Source: Amarobacter sp964507025
GTDB lineage: Bacteria > Chloroflexota > Dehalococcoidia > Tepidiformales > Tepidiformaceae
Reading direction: 5' to 3'
DNA length: 64,000 nucleotides
NCBI GenBank assembly: GCA_964507025.1
Contig: CAZDOK010000002.1
Coordinates: forward strand, 314,378-378,377
Shown: positions 1-8,007 of the stretch, piece by piece
Numbering within the stretch: position 1 is the first letter of the stretch
Layout: each line of letters starts with the position of its first letter
Program-made: the position numbers and the translations under genes
Notes under the pieces: generated by a model
Databases searched by the model: none
The model's input: only the letters and a program-made list of their open reading frames with translations
What the model was told of the DNA's origin: nothing

Positions 1-34
1 CCTATGGGACACGGAAGGCGGCTTTACGCGCCCC

Positions 35-586
35 TCACTCCGCCGTCCCGAACAGGTTGGCAATCCCGAACTCCCCGCACTCCGGCAGCTGCTCCGCGGC
101 GGCCGCCAGCCGCGCCTGCACCTGCTCCGGCGGCACAGGCACGTCCTTCGAAAACCGCGAAAGCTCCTCGGGCGCCGGCGCCTGGCCCTCCTTCGCCCGC
201 TTCCCCATCTCCTCGATCCGCTTCACGAGCGCGTCGTGGAACTTCGAAAGGTCCTTCGGGGCCTTTGCCTTATCCAGGTCCTTTGCGAACCGGTCGAGGA
301 TCGGGGCGGCCGTGCGCAGCAGTTTCTCCTGGTCGGCGAACAGGTTCGGGTCCTTCGCCGTCTCGGCCGAAATAGCCGCCACATAGGTGTTCACCGCCCG
401 GCAGAGTCCGCCCGCGTAGGCGATGTCGGCTGGTGTCGGCGTCCCCACCAGCACAGGCGTGCCGCTCGCGTCGATCGTCACCACCGGCGTCGGCCCACTG
501 TCGCCCCCGCCGAACACGCAGGCGGTCGCCAGCAGCCCCGTGCCGAGGGCGAGCGCGAGCATCGCGGGGGCACGGCCGGTTCGCAT
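35..586 (-). CDS. Putative lipoprotein of unknown function
   Basis: The 183-residue product begins with a short basic stretch, a hydrophobic segment and a lipobox (LATAC, Cys23), so it should be exported and lipid-anchored. A Gly/Pro/Thr-rich linker follows, then a mostly alpha-helical, Lys/Glu-rich domain with two later cysteines (in GGLCRAV and PECGEF). I recognise no family. The open frame extends upstream, but the lipoprotein signal fixes the start at 586. It is divergent from the FAD oxidase at 703, leaving about 115 bp for both promoters. Confidence 0.75.
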   Translation of the reverse strand: MRTGRAPAMLALALGTGLLATACVFGGGDSGPTPVVTIDASGTPVLVGTPTPADIAYAGGLCRAVNTYVAAISAETAKDPNLFADQEKLLRTAAPILDRFAKDLDKAKAPKDLSKFHDALVKRIEEMGKRAKEGQAPAPEELSRFSKDVPVPPEQVQARLAAAAEQLPECGEFGIANLFGTAE

Positions 587-702
587 AGCGGGAGTATCAG
601 CTCTCGGGGCCGTTCCGTGATAGCAGCCACCCGGGAACCTCCGGTTGAAACGCCCGGCCGGGCCGCTACGATAGCGCGGCCGCACGAGGCACGGAGGACA
701 GC

Positions 703-2298
703 ATGAGCACCCGACGCAGCTTCTGGGCCTGGGGCCTCGAATCCGATGAGCCCACCAACCAGCAGCGCCAGCAGGCCGCCGAACGCCTCTCCCGCCGCTA
801 CGGCGTGGCCATTGACGCCCCACCCGTCCCGACGATTGACCGCGTGCAGCTCCGCGCCCCGCGCATGCAGCCACCGGCCGCCCTCGCCGCCTTCTGCACC
901 ACCGAAACCCACGACCGCGCCGCCCACAGCTACGGCAAGAGCTACCGCGATGTCGTCCGCGCCTTCCGCTGCGACTTCCCCAACCCGCCCGACTTCGTCG
1001 CCTACCCCCGCGACGAGGCGGAGGTGACCGCGATCCTCGAGTGGTGCAACGAAGCCAACGTGGTGGCCGTCCCCTACGGCGGCGGCTCCTCCGTGGTCGG
1101 CGGCGTCGAACCACCCGGCGGCGACCGGCCCGTCGTGAGCATCGACCTGAAGGAGCTGGACCGCGTGCTCGAGATCGACGAGACCTCGCGGGCGGCCCGC
1201 ATCCAGGCGGGCGTGCTCGGCCCATCGCTCGAAGACCAGCTGCGGCCGCACGGCTTCACCCTCCGCCACTTCCCCCAGAGCTTCGAGTGGTCGACCCTCG
1301 GCGGCTGGATTGTCACGCGGTCGGGCGGGCACTACGCCACCAACCACACCCACATCGACGACTTCGTCGAGTCCGTGCGCATGGTGACACCGAACGGCGT
1401 GTGGGAGTCGCGCCGGCTGCCGGGGAGCGGCGCGGGGCCGAGCCCCGACCGGCTCGTGCTCGGCAGCGAGGGCATCCTCGGCATCGTGACGGAGGCCTGG
1501 ATGCGGATCCAGGCGCGGCCGAAATTCCGGGCCTCGGCGGGCATGATGTTCCCCACGTGGGAGGCTGGCTTCGATGCCGCCCGGCGCGTGGTCCAGGCCA
1601 AGCTCTGGCCCGCCAACTGCCGCCTGCTCGACCCCGGCGAGGCGGGCGCCGCCGCGGGCGTCGAAGGCAGTCACGCGCTCCTCATCATCGCCTTCGAATC
1701 GGCCGAGGTGCCGCAAGACCCCTTCATCCGCGAGGCCGTGAAGATCGCCCGCGAATCGGGAGGCGAGATCGACGCCTCCGGGATCAAGGTCTCGGATGGC
1801 AGCGACGAAGAGGTCGGCCGGCAAGGTGCGGTCGGCGCGTGGCGCAACTCGTTCATCCGCGCGCCCTACCAGCGCAACCTCACCGCCGGCATGGGCGCAG
1901 TGGGCGACACGTTCGAGACCTCGATCACCTGGGACCGCTGGCCTGAGTTCGACCGCACGGTGCGGGCGGCGGTGACCGGCGCGCTCCAGCGGGCGTGCGG
2001 CGGCGGCACCCTGACCTGCCGGTTTACCCATGTGTATCCCGATGGCCCGGCGCCGTACTACTCGTTCCAGGGCATGGGGCGGCCCGGCGCCGAGCTGGAG
2101 ATGTGGGCCGAACTCAAGCAGGCGGCGAGCGACGCGGTAATGGCTGGGGGAGGGACGATCACCCACCACCACGCCGTCGGCCGCGACCACATGCCCTGGT
2201 ACCGCCAGCAACAACCGCCGCTGTTCGGCGCCGCCCTCCGCGCGGCCAAGGCGGCGGTAGACCCGAACGGCTTATTGAACCCGGGGATACTGGTGTAG
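703..2298 (+). CDS. FAD-binding oxidase, alkyl-DHAP-synthase-like
   Basis: A 531-residue member of the vanillyl-alcohol-oxidase/FAD_binding_4 superfamily, closest in look to alkylglycerone-phosphate synthases, which exchange the acyl group of acyl-DHAP for a fatty alcohol to make ether lipids. Seen: the N-terminal FWAWG motif, the FAD-binding PYGGGSSVVGG loop near residue 124, GSEGILGIVTEAW near residue 255, and a His-rich C-terminal motif (HHHAVGRDHMPW) near residue 488 typical of that subfamily. A GGAGGA ribosome site lies 5 bases before the ATG. No ether-lipid partner gene is adjacent, so a role as another flavin-dependent oxidase or dehydrogenase remains possible. Confidence 0.85.
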   Translation: MSTRRSFWAWGLESDEPTNQQRQQAAERLSRRYGVAIDAPPVPTIDRVQLRAPRMQPPAALAAFCTTETHDRAAHSYGKSYRDVVRAFRCDFPNPPDFVAYPRDEAEVTAILEWCNEANVVAVPYGGGSSVVGGVEPPGGDRPVVSIDLKELDRVLEIDETSRAARIQAGVLGPSLEDQLRPHGFTLRHFPQSFEWSTLGGWIVTRSGGHYATNHTHIDDFVESVRMVTPNGVWESRRLPGSGAGPSPDRLVLGSEGILGIVTEAWMRIQARPKFRASAGMMFPTWEAGFDAARRVVQAKLWPANCRLLDPGEAGAAAGVEGSHALLIIAFESAEVPQDPFIREAVKIARESGGEIDASGIKVSDGSDEEVGRQGAVGAWRNSFIRAPYQRNLTAGMGAVGDTFETSITWDRWPEFDRTVRAAVTGALQRACGGGTLTCRFTHVYPDGPAPYYSFQGMGRPGAELEMWAELKQAASDAVMAGGGTITHHHAVGRDHMPWYRQQQPPLFGAALRAAKAAVDPNGLLNPGILV

Positions 2299-2314
2299 GG
2301 GGAGCGGGCATCTC

Positions 2315-2499
2315 GCCCAGCATGGCGAGCCCCGACCGTGAGGGAGGGACGCCCCTCGACTCTCACCTTCGCCGGACACCCCCGGGGGAACCGGCCTCTG
2401 GCCCAGCATGGCGAGCCCCGACCGTGAGGGAGGGACGCGCCCTCGACTCTCACCTTCGCCCGACACCCCCCGGACCCCAGGTCTCGCCCAGCATGGCGA
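2315..2499 (+). repeat. REP-like tandem array, 3' side of the RAYT gene
   Basis: Two full copies (from 2315 and 2401) and one truncated copy (from 2486) of a unit of about 86 bp. Each begins GCCCAGCATGGCGAGC and continues through a conserved CCCCGACCGTGAGGGAGGGAC core; both full units then carry a CTCGACTCTCACCTTCGCC spacer. The third copy diverges after GCCCAGCATGGCGA, immediately beside the stop codon of the transposase. The same core occurs on the other side of that gene. Confidence 0.85.
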
Positions 2500-2503
2500 C
2501 CAT

Positions 2504-3010
2504 CTACTCACCGGGGGCGATTCGCCCTCCCAGATCATCGCCCTGGTAGTCCAGCACGTACGACACGGCATCGATCACGTCCTGGTCGTCACGGAGGAAA
2601 CGCGTGCTCCCATGACGGGCCCAGGTGCGAGTTCCGCTACTCACCAGGCCCGACTCGCGCAACTCTCGCGTCGCGTAGGCCTTGAACGTGTTCAAAACCT
2701 GTTCAATTGGGGCGTCGCTTGTGACCACGGCGTGCACATGGTTGGTGCGGACATTGAGTGCATGGAGGCGCCAGGCCCGGTGTTCGCAAACCCCGGCGAT
2801 GGCACGCGCAACGGCGCGGCGCTGCGGCTCATCCAGGCGAACTGACTCCTCGGGCATGCGTTTGCGTGCGTATGTCTGTCTCACCGGATTCGGAGAGAGC
2901 GCAGGGGTGCCAACAAGGTTGTGGCCACGGTCGACGCTCCCCCGCGGGTCGCCGTGGAGCCTAGTCCCGTACGTTGTGAACGTGAGGAAGTATCCGGACG
3001 GCCCTCCCAC
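2504..3010 (-). CDS. REP-associated tyrosine transposase (RAYT, Y1_Tnp family)
   Basis: The 168-residue protein has the fold markers of IS200-like/REP-associated HUH transposases: FLTFTTYGTRLHGD near the N-terminus, the metal-binding HUH pair in NHVHAVV (His91, His93), a KAYATRELRE helix, and a C-terminal FLRDDQDVIDAVSYVLDYQ helix. Candidate nucleophile tyrosines are Tyr112, Tyr151 and Tyr155. The start is GTG. Known RAYTs are single-copy, domesticated relatives of IS200 transposases that bind and cleave REP sequences rather than moving their own gene. Here the gene has no IS ends but sits between two sets of one repeat, as expected for a RAYT/REP pair. Confidence 0.85.
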   Translation of the reverse strand: MGGPSGYFLTFTTYGTRLHGDPRGSVDRGHNLVGTPALSPNPVRQTYARKRMPEESVRLDEPQRRAVARAIAGVCEHRAWRLHALNVRTNHVHAVVTSDAPIEQVLNTFKAYATRELRESGLVSSGTRTWARHGSTRFLRDDQDVIDAVSYVLDYQGDDLGGRIAPGE

Positions 3011-3030
3011 GCGAGGATGTTACCGGAAGC

Positions 3031-3141
3031 GCCCGCATGGCGAGCCCCGACCGTGAGGGAGGGACGCGACGGCGACGCGCACCGTCGCAAGCAGGTCACG
3101 CAAGGTCCCCGCGGGAGTCATGGCGAGCCCCGACCGTGAGG
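3031..3141 (+). repeat. REP-like tandem copies, 5' side of the RAYT gene
   Basis: Two copies of the core found at 2315-2437 (starting near 3031 and 3118, period 83 bp). Their spacers differ from the downstream set: both are followed by GGCGACGCGCACCGTCGCAAGCAG-like sequence, which contains a GCGAC...GTCGC inverted repeat. The second copy has decayed (GAGGAAGAAACCC in place of GAGGGAGGGACGC). The stretch from 3011 to 3436 holds only these repeats and no supported gene. Confidence 0.8.
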
Positions 3142-3276
3142 AAGAAACCCGATGGCGACGCGCACCGTCGCAAGCAGCCCCACGTGCGTGCGCCGTGGCG
3201 CGCAACATCGGCACCCCGAACCGGCCGTCACGCCGGGACCCGGCGGTTGGATTGCGATTGTGGGCGAAGAGTGCGT

Positions 3277-3302
3277 GTCCCTCCCTCACGGTCGGGGCTC
3301 GC
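3277..3302 (-). repeat. Inverted copy of the REP-like core
   Basis: A 26-base exact reverse complement of the repeat core, oriented opposite to the four copies to its left. Mixed head-to-head orientation is typical of REP doublets (BIMEs). Confidence 0.8.
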
Positions 3303-3436
3303 TGGACCCGCACGATCCGCCACCCTGCCACGCATCACGTGCCCCTGCCCGCAGCCCGCATCTACCGGCCCCCACTCGACGAGCTGGTTGGCGCGGTTCA
3401 CAGAGCGCAGCGTGGCGGCCATTTAGGATGAAAGCC

Positions 3437-4309
3437 ATGAGCACCCTTCCCACCCCCGTGCCCGGCTATTCCTGGCGCATCGCCAGCGAGGACGGCGAGC
3501 GCCTCACCGTCATCGCCTTCACCCCCGCCGACGACCAGGCGGCCGGGGCAACACTCACCCTGGCAACCACCGCCACCGGCGAACACCGCGCGACACTCGA
3601 AGGCGAAGTGGGAAGAGACCACCGCCGCCGCGGACTGGGAAGCGCCATCCTTTCATGGGCCGAAACCGCCGCCCGCGCGCGCTTCGCTCCGGCCCTGGCA
3701 GGCGGCGAGCCAGCCATCCTGCGCGTCGACATCGATGCCCCGGGCGACGACGCGGCCCGCCTCTACGCGCGCCACGGCCTCGAACTCGCGGTCGCCGAAG
3801 ACGAAATGGCTCGGCCCCTCGACGGCTCCCTCCCCACTACCCCCATCCCGCCGGGGTACACCGTCCGCCACTGGGACCGCATGTCGGCGCCGCTCTTCTA
3901 CCACGCCTACGACTCCGCCTTCCGCGACCGCCCCGGGTTCCCGGGATGGGACGAATCGCGCTGGTGCGCGACCTACACCGGCTCCGAAGACTTCCAGCCG
4001 CGCCACTGCATGGTCGTGCTCGATGGTCCCGAACCGGCCGGCTACGCCGTCTGCTGGGTCGAAGGCGACACGGGCTGGATTATCCAGATGGGCGTACGCC
4101 CGGAATGGCGCGGCAAGGGGCTCGGCGCCGCCATCCTCTCGCAGGTCATGCAGAGCTTCGCCAACGCCGGGCTGAAGACGGCCGCCCTCGAAGTGGCCAC
4201 CAACAACCCCGTCGCCCGGCGGCTGTACGAACGCCTGGGCTTCGAACGCACCCATTCGTGGCAGTCCTGGCGCAAAACGCTCTCCGGAAGAGCGCACCGC
4301 CTACACTGA
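3437..4309 (+). CDS. Tandem GNAT-domain acetyltransferase
   Basis: The 290-residue product contains two GNAT folds in series, the arrangement seen in mycothiol synthase and related proteins. The N-terminal half has an acetyl-CoA-loop-like HRRRGLGSA near residue 62 but is otherwise weak; the C-terminal half has a canonical loop (RPEWRGKGLGAA near residue 222) and a C-terminal NNPVARRLYERLGF motif. The second domain is therefore probably the active one. The substrate is unknown. An AGGA site 8 bases upstream favours the ATG at 3437 over the ATG at 3428. The gene ends 4 bp before the thioredoxin gene, so the two are likely co-transcribed. Confidence 0.8.
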   Translation: MSTLPTPVPGYSWRIASEDGERLTVIAFTPADDQAAGATLTLATTATGEHRATLEGEVGRDHRRRGLGSAILSWAETAARARFAPALAGGEPAILRVDIDAPGDDAARLYARHGLELAVAEDEMARPLDGSLPTTPIPPGYTVRHWDRMSAPLFYHAYDSAFRDRPGFPGWDESRWCATYTGSEDFQPRHCMVVLDGPEPAGYAVCWVEGDTGWIIQMGVRPEWRGKGLGAAILSQVMQSFANAGLKTAALEVATNNPVARRLYERLGFERTHSWQSWRKTLSGRAHRLH

Positions 4310-4313
4310 TCGC

Positions 4314-4853
4314 ATGACAACCAGGCACCGGCGCGGCTGGTGGAACCCGCGCTGGGGCTGGAAAACCTGGGCAGTCGCCGCCCTCATGGTCCTCCCGACG
4401 CTCGGGTTCGCCGTCTGGGTGCTGCTGGAAGCGGGGGGCGAGTCGCCCATCGACCCCGAACTCCAGGCGCTGGCCGAACTGAACGCGGGCGGGCCGGTGA
4501 TCGCGATTTCGGGGACCGAGCACACCATCTACCACTACCCGGGGCCGCTCCCGACGGCCTCCGAGCCACGCGCTGACGGCCGGGGCACGCTGGTCTGGTT
4601 CACCAGCCCCAGCTGCGCCCGCTGCGACGACATGCTCTTCGTCCATCGCGTCATGTCCGAGTACCGCGACCAGCTCGCCTTCGTCGAGAAGTCGATCGAC
4701 CGCGACACGTCCGGCGAACGCTACGGGATCGACGGCACGCCGGCATTCCTCCTCATCGATGCGAACGGGGAGGAGCTTGGCCGCATCGGGTACGTGGCAG
4801 ACGAAGAGGGGTTCCGGCGGGAGCTCGCGCGGTTCGTGGCTCAGCCGGACTGA
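4314..4853 (+). CDS. Membrane-anchored thioredoxin-like protein
   Basis: A 179-residue protein: a Trp-rich, Arg-rich N-terminus, one membrane segment at roughly residues 19-40, then an extracytoplasmic thioredoxin-fold domain. The redox site is SPSCARCDDM (Cys101, Cys104), and a cis-Pro motif occurs in DGTPAFLLID. It probably handles disulfides outside the membrane and could work with the DsbB-like protein at 13395-13958. It follows the GNAT gene by 4 bp. Confidence 0.8.
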   Translation: MTTRHRRGWWNPRWGWKTWAVAALMVLPTLGFAVWVLLEAGGESPIDPELQALAELNAGGPVIAISGTEHTIYHYPGPLPTASEPRADGRGTLVWFTSPSCARCDDMLFVHRVMSEYRDQLAFVEKSIDRDTSGERYGIDGTPAFLLIDANGEELGRIGYVADEEGFRRELARFVAQPD

Positions 4854-4860
4854 CCAGGCC

Positions 4861-6237
4861 TCAGTCGGCTTCGGCGTGGGCCGTCGCGAGGACCGGCTGC
4901 GGTTCGTGGGCGTGGAGTGCCAGCGGCCGGAAGCGCGGGTGCTCGATGAACACCAGCGTGGCCAGACCAACCACCCCCATCGCGGCGAGCACCGGACGCG
5001 CTCCCGCGACTTCGACGCCGACGCCCATGAGCAGGAGAGGAAGCACCACGAACGAGTCGGTTAGCGTGGCCTGGACGGCGAAGACGCGTGACTGGTGGGC
5101 GAGCGGCGCGGCGGCCGTGAGTGCCACCCGCGCCGAGACCAGCGCCAGCGTGACAGCAAACCCTACGAGGAACGCAACCGGGAAGGCCACGATGAACGTC
5201 GTATTCAGGCCCGCTTCCAGGTCGATGAGTGGCCCGAACTGGGTGATGGTGAGCACCGCGCTGAGACCGTAATCAAGGGCAGCCAGCGCGAACACGCCGA
5301 CCACCATCGACACGAGCGCCAGGCGCATGACTCTCTGCGAGACCTCTGAAGTGACCGCCGCGGCCGACCAGGCCAGCCCCGCGACCACGCCGAGCGCGCC
5401 CGGCGCCACCAGGAACAGGCCCCACTCTTCGCCGAGGGAAATGTCGTTCCGGATGTACAGCGGCAGGGCGACGACGATGCCCTGGACGATCATGGTCTGG
5501 ACGGCGAGCACGGCGAGTGCATCGCGGGCCATCGCCGAACGCTTGAAGACGCGAAGCGAATCGCGGATCGATGAATGGTCGCCCTTTGGAACACGCACGG
5601 GCCGGCCGTGGTGAAGCGACAGCCCGACCGTGATGGCGGAAAGCACCAGGCCGGCAATCGAGGCACCGATGAGCATGCCCTGGGCTCCACCGAGGAAGAA
5701 CAGCAGCGGCGCCAGCACGAGCATGCCAGCCCCCTGGCCCGCGTACTGCAGGGCGATGCCGAGCGAGTGACCCGCACCACGGCCCTTCCCGCAGAGCACG
5801 CGAACCATCGCCATCTCCGATGGCGAATACACCTGCGATACCGCCGAGTAGGCGAAGATCACCACGGCCGCGAGGGCCGGCGCATTGAACTGGAGGCAAC
5901 ACATGACGATGACGGTCGTGCGCAGGAGGGCGCCAAGGGCCATGCCCCGGCCCGGGCCGATACGGTCGGACAGCGCGCCCCCCATGACCCCGAACATCAG
6001 CGATGCCGCAGTGGTCGCGATGAGGAGCGAACTCAGGCCAACAGCCGCGTTCTCGCTCGTACCGGCGGCCACGAAGAGCGCCGCGAACAAGAGGTTCTGG
6101 GCGACCTGTCCGAAAAACCTTGCCGAGTAATAGAGGATGAGGCCGGGCCTCGCCATCCCAACCGTCCCGCGCACCACCACCAGCTGTCTCACAGAGTTAG
6201 TAACGGCAGTGCCGGGCTCGCGCAGCAGACGCTGCAC
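4861..6237 (-). CDS. Major facilitator superfamily transporter
   Basis: A 458-residue polytopic protein of about twelve membrane segments. After the first two helices comes the MFS cytoplasmic motif in degenerate form (GGALSDRIGPGRG). The substrate cannot be read from the sequence; the overall look is that of MFS_1/MFS_3 drug or macrolide exporters. The start is GTG, preceded by GGAGG at 5 bases. It converges with the thioredoxin gene, their stops lying about 7 bp apart. A His/Glu-rich hydrophilic C-terminus follows the last helix. Confidence 0.8.
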   Translation of the reverse strand: MQRLLREPGTAVTNSVRQLVVVRGTVGMARPGLILYYSARFFGQVAQNLLFAALFVAAGTSENAAVGLSSLLIATTAASLMFGVMGGALSDRIGPGRGMALGALLRTTVIVMCCLQFNAPALAAVVIFAYSAVSQVYSPSEMAMVRVLCGKGRGAGHSLGIALQYAGQGAGMLVLAPLLFFLGGAQGMLIGASIAGLVLSAITVGLSLHHGRPVRVPKGDHSSIRDSLRVFKRSAMARDALAVLAVQTMIVQGIVVALPLYIRNDISLGEEWGLFLVAPGALGVVAGLAWSAAAVTSEVSQRVMRLALVSMVVGVFALAALDYGLSAVLTITQFGPLIDLEAGLNTTFIVAFPVAFLVGFAVTLALVSARVALTAAAPLAHQSRVFAVQATLTDSFVVLPLLLMGVGVEVAGARPVLAAMGVVGLATLVFIEHPRFRPLALHAHEPQPVLATAHAEAD

Positions 6238-6464
6238 GGTCGCCTCCGGTTCTACCCTGCGTGCACCGTACCACGGTTATGGAAGCCACGCTCGGAATCC
6301 GGGACAACCTTCACGAAACACAGGGAAGATTCGGGTAATTCCCGAGGCCGGTTCGCAATGGTCCTGCAAGGCCATTACGAAGTTCATTACGCGAATTGTG
6401 ATGCTGGGGTTGGCATGATCGGTGGGCAGGCGCGAGCGCATGACTCGCGCCGAAGGAGGTACAC

Positions 6465-6746
6465 ATGGGCATCCTTGCCTGGCTCATCTTCGGACTCATC
6501 GCGGGCGCCATCGCGAAGCTCCTCATGCCGGGCGGCGACCCGGGGAACGGCGGGCTCGCTGGCATCGTCATCACCATCGTCATCGGCATCGTCGGTGCGT
6601 TCATCGGCGGGTTCATCGGCGCCGGGGTCGGGTGGGGTACGGCCACGACGTTCGACTTCAGGAGCATGGCCCTGGCCGTCATCGGCGCACTGGTCTTCCT
6701 CATGGTCCTGCGCGCGGTCCGGGGCGGCTCGCGCGCCATCGCATAG
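6465..6746 (+). CDS. GlsB/YeaQ/YmgE-family stress membrane protein
   Basis: A 93-residue Gly/Ile-rich integral membrane protein with about three helices. It has the family pattern: FGLIAGAIAKLLMPG at the N-terminus followed by a glycine-zipper segment (GIVGAFIGGFIGAGVG). The family (once called transglycosylase-associated protein) is linked to envelope stress, but its mechanism is unknown. An unusually strong GAAGGAGG ribosome site lies just upstream, suggesting high expression. A perfect palindrome at 6768-6797 follows. Confidence 0.9.
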   Translation: MGILAWLIFGLIAGAIAKLLMPGGDPGNGGLAGIVITIVIGIVGAFIGGFIGAGVGWGTATTFDFRSMALAVIGALVFLMVLRAVRGGSRAIA

Positions 6747-6767
6747 CAGGCCGATCCATCCAACGAG

Positions 6768-6797
6768 AAGCGGCCACGACGCGCGTCGTGGCCGCTT
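6768..6797. terminator. Perfect 30-bp palindrome, probable bidirectional terminator
   Basis: Two 15-base arms (AAGCGGCCACGACGC and its exact complement) meet with no spacer, between the convergent genes ending at 6746 and 6822. Position and stability suit a terminator, although no clear T-tract follows. Confidence 0.65.
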
Positions 6798-6821
6798 CGG
6801 CTCAGCGAGAGGGCAGGGGCG

Positions 6822-7049
6822 TCAAGCCAGCGGCCGGCCATCCGGCGAGAGTGGCAGGCGGTGCCCCGAGAACAGCGTCACCGCCCCATCGGGCTCGGCG
6901 ATAGAGCGGAGGTACTCTGGCGGAAGCCGGCGGAGGAACTCGACCGCGCAGTCCACGCAGATGCCGTGCGAGACGCGCTCCGCCGGAGGTGCGCCCGAAC
7001 CCGGGGAACCACACCAGGCACAAACCACGCCGCTGGAGTTGCTATCCAC
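6822..7049 (-). CDS. Small four-cysteine putative zinc-binding protein
   Basis: The 75-residue product has two CxxC pairs (Cys10/Cys13 in CAWC and Cys31/Cys34 in SHGICVDC). The SHGIC-x-x-C pattern resembles the metal-binding tail found on some sensory and response-regulator proteins. The start is GTG. It is a stand-alone gene with its own upstream region. No function is known; the paired cysteines and position between terminator and promoter-like sequence are the reasons to accept it. Confidence 0.55.
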   Translation of the reverse strand: MDSNSSGVVCAWCGSPGSGAPPAERVSHGICVDCAVEFLRRLPPEYLRSIAEPDGAVTLFSGHRLPLSPDGRPLA

Positions 7050-7435
7050 CGGCCAAACGTACCACCGGGCCGCCGAGGCTCAACCTGTTACGTCAAGTCT
7101 TCACGCTCCTGTCACAGTCAGTCCACCCGGATCCCCGTAACACGGCGCCCTGGCCCGGGGTACGCCGGCGAGTGCTCGCGGACCACCACCCACCCGGTCG
7201 CGTCGCGATCGCGGGAAGCTTCCCGTGCCAGGCTGGTCTCCGCTCCGGACCGCCCGTGCTGAGTGCGGGCGAGCCCGCGGGTCCCAAACGGGAATATGCC
7301 CTCGTTCCCGGATGGGAACACGGCCCGCCCCTGTTGGGAATGTTCCCACGCTCGTTCCCGAATGGGCACTTCGGCCTCTCCCAATCAGGAAACCTCCCGA
7401 TACCTACGCCCTGCCGGGGCGCGGATACTCGAGCC
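7050..7435. other. Gene-free region with repeated GGGAA palindromes
   Basis: I see no gene in these 386 bases. Positions 7282-7366 hold a ladder of short inverted repeats: TCCC-N4-GGGA (7282-7293), GTTCCC-N4-GGGAAC (7304-7319), TGGGAA-TG-TTCCCA (7335-7348) and a half-matched GTTCCC-N4-GGG (7354-7366). They precede the PadR regulator and could be its operators. A similar motif at 22842-22857 argues instead for a dispersed repeat family. Confidence 0.6.
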
Positions 7436-7972
7436 ATGACCGACGACTTCCCCATCCTCGCCGCGGTTGCCGCAAACCCAACTCACCCGTACGAGCTACT
7501 CGAACACCTGCAGGCCCTGGGCGTCCGGGCGACGAGGAGCACGCTGTACCGGCGGGTGGATGGGCTCATCGAGCGGGGTTACCTGGAGGCGGAGGATGGC
7601 CGGGGCGAGAGCGGGCACTTCCGGCGCCTGCTGCGGCTGACGGCGAAGGGCAGCGATGCGGCGGGGAGGGAGGCCGCGGAGGTGCTCCGCCGGGAGCCAC
7701 TGGAATCGCCGCTGTTCGCCCTGGCGGTCGCGGCAGCCGGCATTTCGCAACGAGAGGATGCACTCGGCGTCCTGCGGACCCGGATGGCCGCGGCGGCACG
7801 CAGGCTGACGGACGAGGAACGCGCCCTGCGCGAAGAAGCCGTGGACCCCTGGGGCCAGGCGGCCCGCGAACGGCGCATCGCCCACCTGCAGGCCGATATC
7901 AGCTGGCTACAAGGGCTCCTGGGAAGGCGCGGCGTGGAGCGTGGGGCAGACGAGGTGCGGCGCGCGGGTTAG
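7436..7972 (+). CDS. PadR-family transcriptional regulator
   Basis: The 178-residue protein has an N-terminal winged helix of the PadR type (HPYELLEHLQALGVRATRSTLYRRVDGLIERGYLE, residues about 18-55, where the Tyr-Glu-Leu and LY-rich recognition helix are typical). A longer C-terminal helical region, like the Vir_C or dimerisation part of PadR-s2 proteins, follows. PadR proteins usually repress nearby detoxification or transport genes and often their own gene. Candidate operators are the palindromes at 7282-7366. No obvious target is adjacent. Confidence 0.8.
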   Translation: MTDDFPILAAVAANPTHPYELLEHLQALGVRATRSTLYRRVDGLIERGYLEAEDGRGESGHFRRLLRLTAKGSDAAGREAAEVLRREPLESPLFALAVAAAGISQREDALGVLRTRMAAAARRLTDEERALREEAVDPWGQAARERRIAHLQADISWLQGLLGRRGVERGADEVRRAG

Positions 7973-8007
7973 TCAGCGGGAAGAATCTACAACCATATCG
8001 CCGGTGC

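Noticed and set aside
478..2214. Minus-strand open frame of 578 codons opposite the FAD oxidase
   Set aside because: Arg/Ala/Gly-biased shadow of a well-supported gene; no motifs.
2315..3302. CRISPR array
   Set aside because: Only a handful of copies, irregular spacing, spacers that are themselves similar to each other, one inverted copy, and no cas genes.
2272..3431. Short frames with SLTVGAR/ASPDREGG-type peptides
   Set aside because: These are translations of the REP-like repeat itself in different frames, a common false annotation, not proteins.
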